DNA of 15,489 bases from Bacillota bacterium (GCA_023410885.1 JAEYPI010000208.1:1-15489); one strand, 5' to 3'; counted from the first letter of the stretch, positions 7,153 to 14,498 are shown. Notes: generated from the letters alone by a model not told the origin. Numbers and translations: made by a program.

Positions 7153-7926
7153 CTACTCAACAGAACCCAACTCACTTCTGATTTTCAAAGCAGCGCGGGG
7201 ATCATTGCAAACCACAAGCGTAACACCGCAGTCTACCGCCCGACGCATAGATTCCTCATCGTCGGTGCCCCAGCACCAGACTTGAAGCCCTTTTTCCTTA
7301 AAATACTGCACCTTTTCCTTGTGGATATCCCGTATATTCAGACAGATGGCATCCATAGCGGAATAGGTTCCTTTGTCACCTTCATCAAAATGGGACATCC
7401 CATAAAATCCCATAGGTGCTCCCTCTGAAAATAGACCATGCTTGTGGATATGGGCTGTCACGCGGCCATCCAAGCTGTTAAATACGCATCGCTCGGCATA
7501 TTCATATTTTTTAACAATATCCAAAACAATCTCTGTTGCTTGGAGAACATGCTCGCCGTGTTTCAAATCCACATTCAGCAAAATATTGGGGTAATCGCGC
7601 ATAAAATCGCAAAACTCCGCAAAGGAAGGAATCGGAAGTCCTTCAAATTGTGTGTCTCGCTTTATTCCAGCATCCAGTGTCTTTAGCTCTTCCAAGGTGA
7701 AATCTGAAACCAATCCGCTTCCACTGGTAGTTCTGTCCAGGGTATCGTCATGGCATAAAACAGGGATGAGATCCTTCGATAGGGCGATATCAATTTCAAT
7801 CATATCTACCCCTAGTTCAATACTCTTCTGAATGGATAATAATGTGTTTTCAGGATATTTGGCCATATAGCCTCGATGTCCAGCAACCAAAAGTCTTTGT
7901 TTTTTCACAGCATCTCTGATTTGCAC
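7153..7926 (-). CDS. ugpQ: Glycerophosphodiester phosphodiesterase (UgpQ-like)
   Basis: This 257-residue cytoplasmic enzyme splits glycerophosphodiesters into sn-glycerol 3-phosphate and an alcohol. The GDPD motifs are complete: HRG with catalytic His17, PENT (25-28), the metal ligands in EID (Glu44 and Asp46), and CHDDTLDRTT with His59. The C-terminal WCWGTDDEESM and VVCNDP strings also match the bacterial UgpQ group. There is no signal peptide, so it acts inside the cell after uptake. The start is GTG 7924-7926, with GAGGT seven bases upstream. It is the first gene of the unit, and a LacI-type operator lies about 100 bp upstream. Its place next to two permeases and a binding protein suggests that the imported compound is, or yields, a glycerophosphodiester. 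Clear family member; exact substrate not shown. Confidence 0.92.
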   Translation of the reverse strand: MQIRDAVKKQRLLVAGHRGYMAKYPENTLLSIQKSIELGVDMIEIDIALSKDLIPVLCHDDTLDRTTSGSGLVSDFTLEELKTLDAGIKRDTQFEGLPIPSFAEFCDFMRDYPNILLNVDLKHGEHVLQATEIVLDIVKKYEYAERCVFNSLDGRVTAHIHKHGLFSEGAPMGFYGMSHFDEGDKGTYSAMDAICLNIRDIHKEKVQYFKEKGLQVWCWGTDDEESMRRAVDCGVTLVVCNDPRAALKIRSELGSVE

Positions 7927-8028
7927 GATGTTTACCTCATTTTTATTTATTTGTCTCAGTCAGCAACTAATGCTTCATAAAACAGCCCTGGTATAAAAAC
8001 GATGATCCGGCTTTCATGCAAGTTTGAT

Positions 8029-8052
8029 AAAAACGTTTACGAAAACGTTTTT
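8029..8052. promoter_or_regulatory. LacI-family operator of the transporter operon
   Basis: A 24-bp near-palindrome (22 of 24 positions symmetric) built of two AAACGTTT-type blocks 12 bp apart around a central CG. It matches the site in front of lacI at 22 of 24 positions. It lies about 100 bp upstream of the phosphodiesterase start and next to a candidate -10 box. Central-CG palindromes are what LacI/GalR proteins bind, so it is very probably the operator for the regulator encoded beside it. Confidence 0.75.
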
Positions 8053-8081
8053 ATTTTAAACTGCTAAATGCTTAATTCTAA
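8053..8081 (-). promoter_or_regulatory. Candidate promoter of the transporter operon
   Basis: On the minus strand, TTAGAA (8076-8081) and TAAAAT (8053-8058) are 17 bases apart. The operator begins immediately downstream of the -10 box, as at the lacI promoter. The -35 box is poor, as expected for a regulated or activated promoter. An alternative with TTGCAT downstream of the operator cannot be excluded. Confidence 0.4.
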
Positions 8082-8224
8082 TTTTCTTTCTTGCACCCTC
8101 CATTTTTATTATTTTTTATTATTGCATCACCTGCGACAAGAATAAGTTGTGGCCCTTTCTTGTTTGTTGCCGGTGGTAGCCATATTCAATGTCCCTTGTC
8201 TTCAAAACATACATAAATTCCCGT

Positions 8225-8243
8225 AAAAATCAGCTATACGCTG
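8225..8243 (-). terminator. Weak candidate terminator after the lacI-type gene
   Basis: A short minus-strand hairpin (CAGC/GCTG around GTATA) followed by ATTTTT lies 4 bp after the regulator stop. The stem is only four base pairs, so it may leak or not work. The remaining bases up to the operator are AT-rich, with no gene. Confidence 0.25.
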
Positions 8244-8246
8244 GGC

Positions 8247-9245
8247 TTAATAGGATGACCTTGCAGTTAAATAAGGTTCCAATTGAATCTGCCGCTCCTC
8301 TTGCTCAGGATTTTGCAAGATATCCAGCATTAGCCTTGCAATTGCCACACCCATATCGCCAACAGTTTCGCGTATACTTGTCAGAGGCGGCTGAATGATT
8401 TCCCCCCACTCTGCCGCTTCAAAGCCGATGACAGCCATAGATTCTGGAATTGCAATTTGCTGCTGGTTAAGATATTTTATCACCCCAATAGACATTCTGC
8501 TGTTTGCAACAATAACCGCTGTAATATCAGTTTCTTTTATCAGACGCTCTATGGCATGATAGCCACTCTCCACCGTTGTCTCTGTTATGATGATGTAGTC
8601 TTCACGAACAGGAAGCCCATGCTTTTCAATGGCTTCCCTATACCCCTTCACTCTGTCGTGGGTTGTGGAAAAGCGGATTGTTCCGAGAATGCACCCTATC
8701 TTTTCATGGCCTGCAAGAATCAGTTCCTCCGTCGCACGCTGAAAAATATTATGCAAGTCAAAGAAAACGCCACTATAATTTTTCATGTTGGGTCTACGAT
8801 CGGCAAATACAATGGGACATGGTCTGTCCATTTTGAGCTCAGAGTAGTCAAAATCCGGGCTAGCCGGAGCAATGATCATCCCATCCACAGCCCATGAGTT
8901 CAGCTTGTTGATGCTCTCAATTTCTCTGGTCAAATCATCCCTTGAGTGGCAAAGGATGATATTATAGCCATATTCATTTAATTCCATTTCGATGTAATTT
9001 ACTAGATTGGAGAAAAATGGGTTAATAATGTCAGGAATAATGACACCAATAGTATGGGTTTTATTTTGGCGCAACGCCTTTGCAATATTGTTGGACTTAT
9101 AGTTTGTCTCCGCCAGTGCGTCCATAACCCTTTGTGTAACTTCATCACTAACAAAACGAGTTTTATTTAGAACATGCGATACTGTGGCAATTGAAACATT
9201 TGCTTTGTGAGCAACATCTTTAATACTAAGACGCTGACTTTTCAT
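8247..9245 (-). CDS. LacI-family transcriptional regulator
   Basis: This 332-residue regulator has an N-terminal helix-turn-helix (SIKDVAHKANVSIATVSHVLN, about residues 7-27) and a hinge (NYKSNNIAKALRQNKT, 48-63). The periplasmic-binding-like effector domain starts at THTIGVIIPDIINPFF and ends with PPLTSIRETVGDMG and LTARSSY. All are standard LacI/GalR features. The start ATG 9243-9245 has GGGGAGGAG ten bases upstream; a longer GTG-start frame from 9266 would translate through that site and is unlikely. The gene lies ahead of the phosphodiesterase/transporter unit on the same strand. Near-identical operators precede both, so it most likely represses itself and the operon and releases DNA on binding a small ligand. 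The ligand is not readable; a sugar or glycerol-phosphate derivative is a guess. Confidence 0.92.
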   Translation of the reverse strand: MKSQRLSIKDVAHKANVSIATVSHVLNKTRFVSDEVTQRVMDALAETNYKSNNIAKALRQNKTHTIGVIIPDIINPFFSNLVNYIEMELNEYGYNIILCHSRDDLTREIESINKLNSWAVDGMIIAPASPDFDYSELKMDRPCPIVFADRRPNMKNYSGVFFDLHNIFQRATEELILAGHEKIGCILGTIRFSTTHDRVKGYREAIEKHGLPVREDYIIITETTVESGYHAIERLIKETDITAVIVANSRMSIGVIKYLNQQQIAIPESMAVIGFEAAEWGEIIQPPLTSIRETVGDMGVAIARLMLDILQNPEQEERQIQLEPYLTARSSY

Positions 9246-9281
9246 TTTCAGAATACTCCTCCCCACAAAACATTTTTTGAG

Positions 9282-9305
9282 AAATACGTTTACGTAAACG
9301 TTTTT
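9282..9305. promoter_or_regulatory. LacI-family operator of the regulator gene (autoregulation)
   Basis: A 24-bp site containing a perfect 16-bp palindrome, ACGTTTACGTAAACGT (9286-9301). It begins about nine bases after the predicted transcription start of the regulator gene, so a bound repressor would block early elongation. It matches the site at 8029-8052 at 22 of 24 positions. Confidence 0.8.
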
Positions 9306-9320
9306 CTGACTTTACAATTT

Positions 9321-9349
9321 ATAGTATATGACTTTACATTACTTGTCAA
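9321..9349 (-). promoter_or_regulatory. Promoter of the lacI-type gene
   Basis: On the minus strand, a perfect -35 TTGACA (9344-9349) and a good -10 TACTAT (9321-9326) are separated by 17 bases. The predicted start is near 9314, directly upstream of the palindromic operator. Confidence 0.8.
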
Positions 9350-9410
9350 TATAATTTTAAAAATTTTGAAAATATTTTGTGCGATTGTAAATATTGGATA
9401 AGGTTACGAT

Positions 9411-9454
9411 TAAAAAGCGGCAGCAGGGATATTCTATCCTGCCGCCGCTTTTTA
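9411..9454 (-). terminator. Strong rho-independent terminator after the surface-protein gene
   Basis: A long GC-rich stem with arms AAAAAGCGGC and GCCGCTTTTT. The inner part CAGGGATA/TATCCTG closes on a three-base TTC loop with minor bulges. T-runs occur on both sides, so it can act both ways. It lies 52 bp after the surface-protein stop and shields the lacI promoter from read-through. Confidence 0.9.
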
Positions 9455-9505
9455 ATTCTAATGACCCGCCGTTAATAAACCGCTTCATTATTCTGATTAT
9501 GGTTG

Positions 9506-12500
9506 TTATTTTGCGATTGTCTCTATAAATCTTTGAAGAATGGCTGCTGTCTGGCAGCGTTCGGCGTTACTGTCGGCGGCAAGCTTCTTACCGTCGCCTA
9601 AGATCAGTCCTTTGCCATTGGCCCAGGCTATGGCTTCCTTTGCCCAATCCGCGATGGCGTCTGCATCCTCAAATGCGGATAAATTAGCTCCACCGGTCAC
9701 GTTATATCCCTTGTATTGAGCATATCGGAACATAATGGCCGCCATCTGCTGACGGGTGAGGACGTCCAGAGGACCAAACCTGTCGTTGCCGTAGCCGCTT
9801 ATAATTTTGTTCTCAGAGGCCCAAATCACCGCTTTTGCATAGTATGTGTCATCATTCACATCGCTGAAGCTGTTGGCCGCTGTAACTTCGGGAGAGCCTT
9901 CCAGCCGATATAGGATGGTTACCAGCATGGCGCGATTTGTAGCGTCATGGGGACTGAACTTCATGGGTGCGGTGCTTGTTCCTAGCATCAAACCATTCTT
10001 ATAAACATATTCAACATTTTTATAGAACCAGTCGGTTTCCTTTAAATCAGTAAAGGGGTTTACCCAAGCCGTATCCTGTCCCACGACATACAGGGAAAGG
10101 TGATTAAGATCAAAGCTGACTTCACCGTCCTCGAAGGTACAGGAGAGCTTTTCAAGTTCTCCCTTGTCATTGAGATACCACACTGCCACCGGTTGGGGTC
10201 CGTTGTAAGAAACTTTTACCGTTAGGGTTCCGTCAAAGCTGCTGATTTTCTTCGTGCCGGATAGGATGTTGATATCCAGCACCAGGTCGCCGCTCTTAAC
10301 GGCTTGTTTTTGCTCATTTGTGAGGGAGGTCTCAGCCACTTGCTTTAGCTCCAGCTTCAGGCTGCCGCCTTGGGCCTGCTCAACTACGGAAGCTGCCGCA
10401 TCTTCGTTGAGGGTGATGCTTCCTGCGGGAAGCTTGACAGTAATGTCCAGGCCAGCTGTACTCATGGCTGATACAGCCGTTTTGGGAAGCTCTGCTGATG
10501 TAATGCCGCTCACCTTGGACAGGTCGATGACCGCTTCGCCGCCCTTGCTGTTGGCGATGATCTCGTCTATCTTAGCATCAGGCAATGCAAGGGATGCCGT
10601 GCCGCCGGAGGCTGTGTAATTTACCTGTGTTGAACCATTAGCTGGGATAGTGGGCTGTACAGGGGCGCCACCGCCACCAGAGGGACTTCCGCTGTCGTCA
10701 GAACCTCCGTTGTAGTTCCAGTTGGCCGTAACCGTTACATTGTTTGCAGGCATGGTAAAGGTTGCCGAAGCACTGTCGGGATTCGCAAGGGTTACACCGC
10801 TTGCAGTCCAGCCGGCAAAGCTGTAATTGCTACGGCTGCCAGCGGCAATCGTAACCGTCGTGCCCTTCGCATAGTCACCCTCGCCGGTGGTTCCTGCATA
10901 GCTACCGTTTACGGTAACAGTGTAGGTTGCGCCCATATTCAAAGTATACATTTTGTCAGTGCCGTTATATCTCCTGGATTCTTTCAGTCCCTCGGGATAG
11001 GTTATGCCACTGCCTTCACGCAAACCGATAGCACCATATATGCCCTTTGTGTTATCGACAGTAATTTTGCCGGCCAGGTTTTCAAGATTGATACCGGTTT
11101 TTGTCGTATTACCTATGTCTTCTTCTATGGCATATGAGCAATTGTTGCCTCCCATAAATATCGCATCTCCTGATGTGGAAATCGTCAGACCTCCATTAAA
11201 GACTAGGCCTGCTCCGCCCAATTCGCTTGCTACAGCATCCCCGCCGATAAATGTGGGAGAGGCGGTACCCGATATGGTTGCACTATCTGATAAATAGACG
11301 CCCTCACCTGCAAGTGAACCACTTTCATTGTCCGAGGCGGAGCCTCCTTTAAATAATGGGGTGCCGGCTGTTACCTCCAAACAACCTGCCATGGCGCCGT
11401 AAGCATTAAAATATTCTCCCCGTCCATCGGTGCCGATAAATTGGGGACTTCCGTCAGAGGAGATGTGTAGGGTTCCTTGTACATATGCGCCGCCGACGCC
11501 GAAACCATCATAGGAACCGCCTAAGAATTTGGGGCTGCCGGAGGTTATGATGAGATCGAGATCATCTTTCTTCATTCCATCCATACTCCAAACATTCACA
11601 CCTTCGGAACCTTTGCCGTTGCCGCCTTGGAAGGTGGGACTGCCGCCGTCCAGTGTGAGACTGCCATCCTCCATCAATACGGCTGGGTAGCTAGAACCAT
11701 CTCCGACAGCATCACCGGCGGTGATTGTCGTTGTGTCACTGGCGGTGATGGTCAAGTCGCCAACGCTGTATATACCTGCCTTACCATTACTGCTCGAGTT
11801 TTCCGAATCCTTACCTTTCACCGTTACTGCACCTAAAGTTTTGAGCCTGCTTTCCTCACTTATACTTATAAAAGTGATTGCATGCGAGGTATTCGACCCA
11901 TTAATCGTTACATTCTTTAAAGTAAGGTTTATTTTTTCAGAAAAATACAAACGTCCGTTAATCGTATGACCATTGCCGTCTATGGTAAGGTTCGACAGAG
12001 CATCGCTCCTGTAAAGATCACCGGTCACCTCTTCGCCCAGGATAATGGTATCTCCGTCATTTAACGCCGCGCCGTTATCGACAATCAAAGCTTCCCAGTC
12101 CGCCTGATCTATAGTGAGGGGTGATCTAATTAAAGATGCATAATCGCTAAGAGCTGACTTATATGCCTCCGCGCTGCCTTCGGGCACATAGATATCGGTC
12201 AGATTTTTGCAGCTGGTAAAAATACCGCTCCCCACCGTCGGAGGTATATTACCCAAGAAGGTTACGCTTTTAATTCCTGACCAATAAAAAGCCTCATCGC
12301 CGATGTTATTCACGGTAGATGGAATAGTCACAGTTCCTAATTTCAATGAGGCGTAAAAAGCAGATTCATCAATTTTTGTTACCGTATCGGGTATGCTAAA
12401 GGATGTTTCGGTTTTTCCTCGCATATATTTTATCAATGTAGTTTTATCCTTATTATAAAGGACGCTGTCTTCCGATGCGTAGTGTTCATTAGCAGGATCT

Positions 12501-13534
12501 ACAGCAAAATCAGCTAACTGCTCGGCATTGAAAGAGTTTAAGCCGATAGAATCCACCAATGGGCCTATCCAAAGGCTTTCAAGGCTGTGGCAATCGCTAA
12601 AAGCCCACCTTCCTATGGTCTTCAGCGAAGTGGGAAGATTGATGTTTTTTAAATTGATACATTCGGAAAAAGCTTCATTTCCTATGGTCTCCAGTGAGGA
12701 GCTCGCTGGAATAGTAACTGTCTCTAAACTTGAGCAATTCTTAAAGGCTAGCATGCCTATAGTAACTACAGAATCCCTGATATTAATACTCTCTAAGCCA
12801 GCGCTTTGAAAAGCGCTTTCTCCTATGGTCACCACATTGGCGGTGTCCATTGTTTTAATTTTGTTATTCGCGTAAAAAGCTCTTTCTCCGATGTTCACCA
12901 CTGAATCCGGGATGGTGTAGGAATCCCCTGTTTGTCCCATGGGGTAGAGGAATAAGGTCTTTTTATCCTTGCTGTATAAAACGCCGTCTTCCGCTGAAAA
13001 ATTAGGATTAGCCTCATCTACCGTAAAATCTGTTAGTTCTTCACAATAAAGAAAAGCATCTTCTCCTATTACTTCCACAGATTCCGGCAGATGTATGCCC
13101 GTCATTTTTAAGTTTCTAAAGGCTTCGTCTCCGATGGTTTTTACGGAACTACCCAGTGTGATATTGACCAGAGTGGTACAAAATTCAAAAGCCTTTTCAC
13201 TAACAGTTTCTACGGAATTGCTTATGATGACATCTGTAAGCTCATCGCACCAGCTAAAGGCCTCTTTTCCAATCTCCGTTACAGTATAATCTATGCCGCC
13301 ATTGGATACCGTTTCCGCTACGGTAAGCGTATCCGTTGGTTCACTACCATCGGGGTATCCCACAAGAGCCACAGTTCCGGTCTTGGCACCTGTGTCCTCA
13401 GTCAAAACCTTATACTTAAGGTTGTCGACAGCGAACTCACCACCTTCTGCGGCAAACGCTACCGTCGGCAGCATGGTCACCACCATGCACACCATCAGAA
13501 GCAGACTGATGATTTGTTTCCATGTTCGTTTCAT
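9506..13534 (-). CDS. Secreted BspA-like leucine-rich repeat surface protein with SLH anchor
   Basis: This is a 1342-residue secreted protein; residue numbers here count from the ATG at 13543. The signal peptide spans 4-31 (KRTWKQ, hydrophobic core, AFA). BspA-type leucine-rich repeats run from about 85 to 460, with units such as VKTIGDEAFRN and LKTIGRWAFSDC broken by two DGVLYSKDKKTL-type inserts. A beta-helix-like region (480-850) holds six [S/T]PxFxGG-type motifs. An InlB/Ig-like repeat (872-943) carries YTVTVNGSYAGTTGEGDYAKG and FAGWTASG. After a Gly/Ser linker comes a beta-rich segment (970-1155), then three SLH domains (1160-1345) that bind wall polymers. The start is probably ATG 13532-13534, because GGAGGT lies only one base from the earlier ATG at 13543. 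BspA-like proteins mediate adhesion or surface interaction; the partner here is unknown. A DUF2442 gene ends 7 bp upstream. Confidence 0.9.
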   Translation of the reverse strand: MKRTWKQIISLLLMVCMVVTMLPTVAFAAEGGEFAVDNLKYKVLTEDTGAKTGTVALVGYPDGSEPTDTLTVAETVSNGGIDYTVTEIGKEAFSWCDELTDVIISNSVETVSEKAFEFCTTLVNITLGSSVKTIGDEAFRNLKMTGIHLPESVEVIGEDAFLYCEELTDFTVDEANPNFSAEDGVLYSKDKKTLFLYPMGQTGDSYTIPDSVVNIGERAFYANNKIKTMDTANVVTIGESAFQSAGLESINIRDSVVTIGMLAFKNCSSLETVTIPASSSLETIGNEAFSECINLKNINLPTSLKTIGRWAFSDCHSLESLWIGPLVDSIGLNSFNAEQLADFAVDPANEHYASEDSVLYNKDKTTLIKYMRGKTETSFSIPDTVTKIDESAFYASLKLGTVTIPSTVNNIGDEAFYWSGIKSVTFLGNIPPTVGSGIFTSCKNLTDIYVPEGSAEAYKSALSDYASLIRSPLTIDQADWEALIVDNGAALNDGDTIILGEEVTGDLYRSDALSNLTIDGNGHTINGRLYFSEKINLTLKNVTINGSNTSHAITFISISEESRLKTLGAVTVKGKDSENSSSNGKAGIYSVGDLTITASDTTTITAGDAVGDGSSYPAVLMEDGSLTLDGGSPTFQGGNGKGSEGVNVWSMDGMKKDDLDLIITSGSPKFLGGSYDGFGVGGAYVQGTLHISSDGSPQFIGTDGRGEYFNAYGAMAGCLEVTAGTPLFKGGSASDNESGSLAGEGVYLSDSATISGTASPTFIGGDAVASELGGAGLVFNGGLTISTSGDAIFMGGNNCSYAIEEDIGNTTKTGINLENLAGKITVDNTKGIYGAIGLREGSGITYPEGLKESRRYNGTDKMYTLNMGATYTVTVNGSYAGTTGEGDYAKGTTVTIAAGSRSNYSFAGWTASGVTLANPDSASATFTMPANNVTVTANWNYNGGSDDSGSPSGGGGAPVQPTIPANGSTQVNYTASGGTASLALPDAKIDEIIANSKGGEAVIDLSKVSGITSAELPKTAVSAMSTAGLDITVKLPAGSITLNEDAAASVVEQAQGGSLKLELKQVAETSLTNEQKQAVKSGDLVLDINILSGTKKISSFDGTLTVKVSYNGPQPVAVWYLNDKGELEKLSCTFEDGEVSFDLNHLSLYVVGQDTAWVNPFTDLKETDWFYKNVEYVYKNGLMLGTSTAPMKFSPHDATNRAMLVTILYRLEGSPEVTAANSFSDVNDDTYYAKAVIWASENKIISGYGNDRFGPLDVLTRQQMAAIMFRYAQYKGYNVTGGANLSAFEDADAIADWAKEAIAWANGKGLILGDGKKLAADSNAERCQTAAILQRFIETIAK
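11147..11641 (-). repeat. Six-fold [S/T]PxFxGG motif ladder in the surface protein
   Basis: Six related motifs lie at residues 635, 670, 699, 728, 762 and 793: SPTFQGG, SPKFLGG, SPQFIGT, TPLFKGG, SPTFIGG and DAIFMGG. They are spaced 35, 29, 29, 34 and 31 residues apart. The near-constant spacing suggests one motif per coil or pair of coils of a right-handed beta-helix, as in pectin-lyase-like folds. The spacing is read directly; the fold is inference. Confidence 0.7.
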
Positions 13535-13550
13535 TTTTCTCATTACCTCC

Positions 13551-13799
13551 TCATTCTTTGCTTGGCTGTACGGACAGCCATTTCAAAATATCGGTGAGAG
13601 CGATCCGCGGGCCGTCCCGCCAGAATACGCTGTCTCCGTCTGTTTGGGGACGGGGTAAGGTCTCCAGCGCCTGCAGGCTGTCGTAGTCGATGTTGTATTG
13701 GGGCAGACGCCGGGTATCGAACAGAATAAGGTGCCCGTTATTCAGCTCAATGTCCAGCGTCTGTCCGTCCAGAATATCCACCCGGGTTATTTGCAGCAT
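13551..13799 (-). CDS. DUF2442 domain-containing protein
   Basis: This 82-residue protein matches the DUF2442 family. It starts LQITRVDILDGQTLDIELNNGHLILFD, continues through LPRPQTDGDSVFWRDGPRIALTDILKWL and has the family's short length. The function is not established. DUF2442 proteins often sit beside DUF4160 genes as small pairs thought to resemble toxin-antitoxin modules, but no DUF4160 partner is seen here. The start ATG 13797-13799 has GAGGTG seven bases upstream. The stop lies 7 bp before the first ATG of the large surface protein, whose ribosome site overlaps this gene's end, so the two are probably cotranscribed. No signal peptide or membrane segment, hence cytoplasmic. Confidence 0.8.
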   Translation of the reverse strand: MLQITRVDILDGQTLDIELNNGHLILFDTRRLPQYNIDYDSLQALETLPRPQTDGDSVFWRDGPRIALTDILKWLSVQPSKE

Positions 13800-13889
13800 A
13801 CATAATCACCTCTTTTCGTACTTTCGCCGCTGCGCCCTTATACTTTCTGCACCCTTTCATCGTAGCGGAAGATTTCTCCTATGTGTGCA

Positions 13890-13909
13890 CGGTAAAGAAA
13901 TCTTTACCG
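13890..13909. repeat. Inverted repeat upstream of the DUF2442/surface-protein unit
   Basis: CGGTAAAG (13890-13897) and CTTTACCG (13902-13909) form an 8-bp perfect inverted repeat with a four-base centre. A further CGGTAAA copy lies at 13945-13951. The position, about 90 bp ahead of the DUF2442 start, suits an operator or a leader hairpin. No confident promoter boxes could be paired with it. Confidence 0.4.
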
Positions 13910-14200
13910 ATTTTATGAATTTTTTGCTTATAATCTATAAATTACGGTAAAAAACGGATCGAAGAAGGGCGAGCTCCTGGAACAAACCATGCCTTTGCTC
14001 ATTTAGAATGAGACGGATGTGCTGAAAATCAAATTCTTCAGCGAGCTTCGGAAAAAGCAAACGCCCCCATCATCCTCCTGACCTGCAGGAATGAAAATGG
14101 GAGCGTGGTAAAGGATTATTGAAGATTATATTAGATAGGCAGAAGAATCCATGCCGGATGAAAATTTAAAATTGAAGGTTCTGATATCAAAAAGTATAAA
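13910..14200. other. Intergenic region without a supported gene
   Basis: I see no gene here. A perfect TATAAT occurs on the plus strand at 13929-13934, but without a -35 box at the right distance. A 44-codon minus-strand open frame without ATG (13935-14069) is the only protein-like stretch. The region separates the tRNA terminator from the DUF2442 unit. Confidence 0.5.
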
Positions 14201-14235
14201 GAAAAACCTTGAAAACGCAATGTTTCCAAGGTTTT
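14201..14235 (-). terminator. Rho-independent terminator of the tRNA-Gln/tRNA-Lys unit
   Basis: On the minus strand, arms AAAACCTTG and CAAGGTTTT plus an inner AAAC/GTTT pair enclose ATTGC with one mismatch. A TTTTTCTTT tail follows. It begins three bases after the CCA end of tRNA-Lys, a classic tRNA operon end. Confidence 0.9.
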
Positions 14236-14237
14236 CC

Positions 14238-14313
14238 TGGTGATCCACCGGAGACTCGAACTCCGGACACCTTGATTAAAAGTCAAGTGCTCTACCGCCT
14301 GAGCTAGTGGATC
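14238..14313 (-). tRNA. tRNA-Lys (anticodon TTT)
   Basis: A full cloverleaf of 76 bases with encoded CCA (14238-14240). The acceptor arms are GATCCAC/GTGGATC, the anticodon stem is CTTGA/TCAAG with loop CTTTTAA (anticodon TTT), and the T arm is CCGGAGTTCGAGTCTCCGG. It lies five bases after the CCA end of tRNA-Gln and shares its transcript. Confidence 0.96.
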
Positions 14314-14318
14314 ATATT

Positions 14319-14394
14319 TGGCTGGGATGGCAGGACTCGAACCTACGAATACCAGAGTCAAAGCCTGGTGCCTTACCAACTTGGCGACATCCCA
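14319..14394 (-). tRNA. tRNA-Gln (anticodon TTG)
   Basis: A 76-base cloverleaf with encoded CCA (14319-14321). The acceptor arms are TGGGATG/CATCCCA, beginning with the weak U1-A72 pair typical of tRNA-Gln. The anticodon stem is CCAGG/TCTGG with loop CTTTGAC (anticodon TTG). First gene after a consensus promoter at 14416-14444. Confidence 0.96.
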
Positions 14395-14415
14395 CCATTA
14401 AAAGACGCAAAAACA

Positions 14416-14444
14416 ATTATAATGAGGATTCCGCCCTTTGTCAA
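14416..14444 (-). promoter_or_regulatory. Consensus promoter of the tRNA-Gln/tRNA-Lys unit
   Basis: On the minus strand, TTGACA (14439-14444) and TATAAT (14416-14421) match the housekeeping sigma consensus exactly and are 17 bases apart. The predicted start is near 14409, about 15 bases before tRNA-Gln. Constitutive strong expression is expected. Confidence 0.9.
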
Positions 14445-14498
14445 GCAATATCCGATGAAAAAATTATTTTTCAGTCATTTGCCCAAACAATGCCAAAA

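Noticed and set aside
8029..8052. CcpA catabolite-responsive element
   Set aside because: The AAACGTTT core overlaps the cre pattern in part, but the near-identical twin site at the lacI promoter and the adjacent LacI gene favour a dedicated operator. A double role cannot be fully excluded.
10254..10619. 121-codon plus-strand open frame inside the surface-protein gene
   Set aside because: It is a shadow of the GC-rich minus-strand coding region, with no ribosome site and no recognisable motif.
13551..13799. Toxin-antitoxin module based on DUF2442
   Set aside because: No DUF4160 or other toxin-like partner lies beside it; the neighbour is a large exported surface protein.
13929..13934. Plus-strand TATAAT as the promoter of an unannotated gene
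   Set aside because: No -35 box at the right distance and no plus-strand gene with a ribosome site downstream.
14131..14379. 82-codon minus-strand open frame over the tRNA genes
   Set aside because: It is the translation of tRNA-Gln and tRNA-Lys plus their terminator, so it is not a gene.
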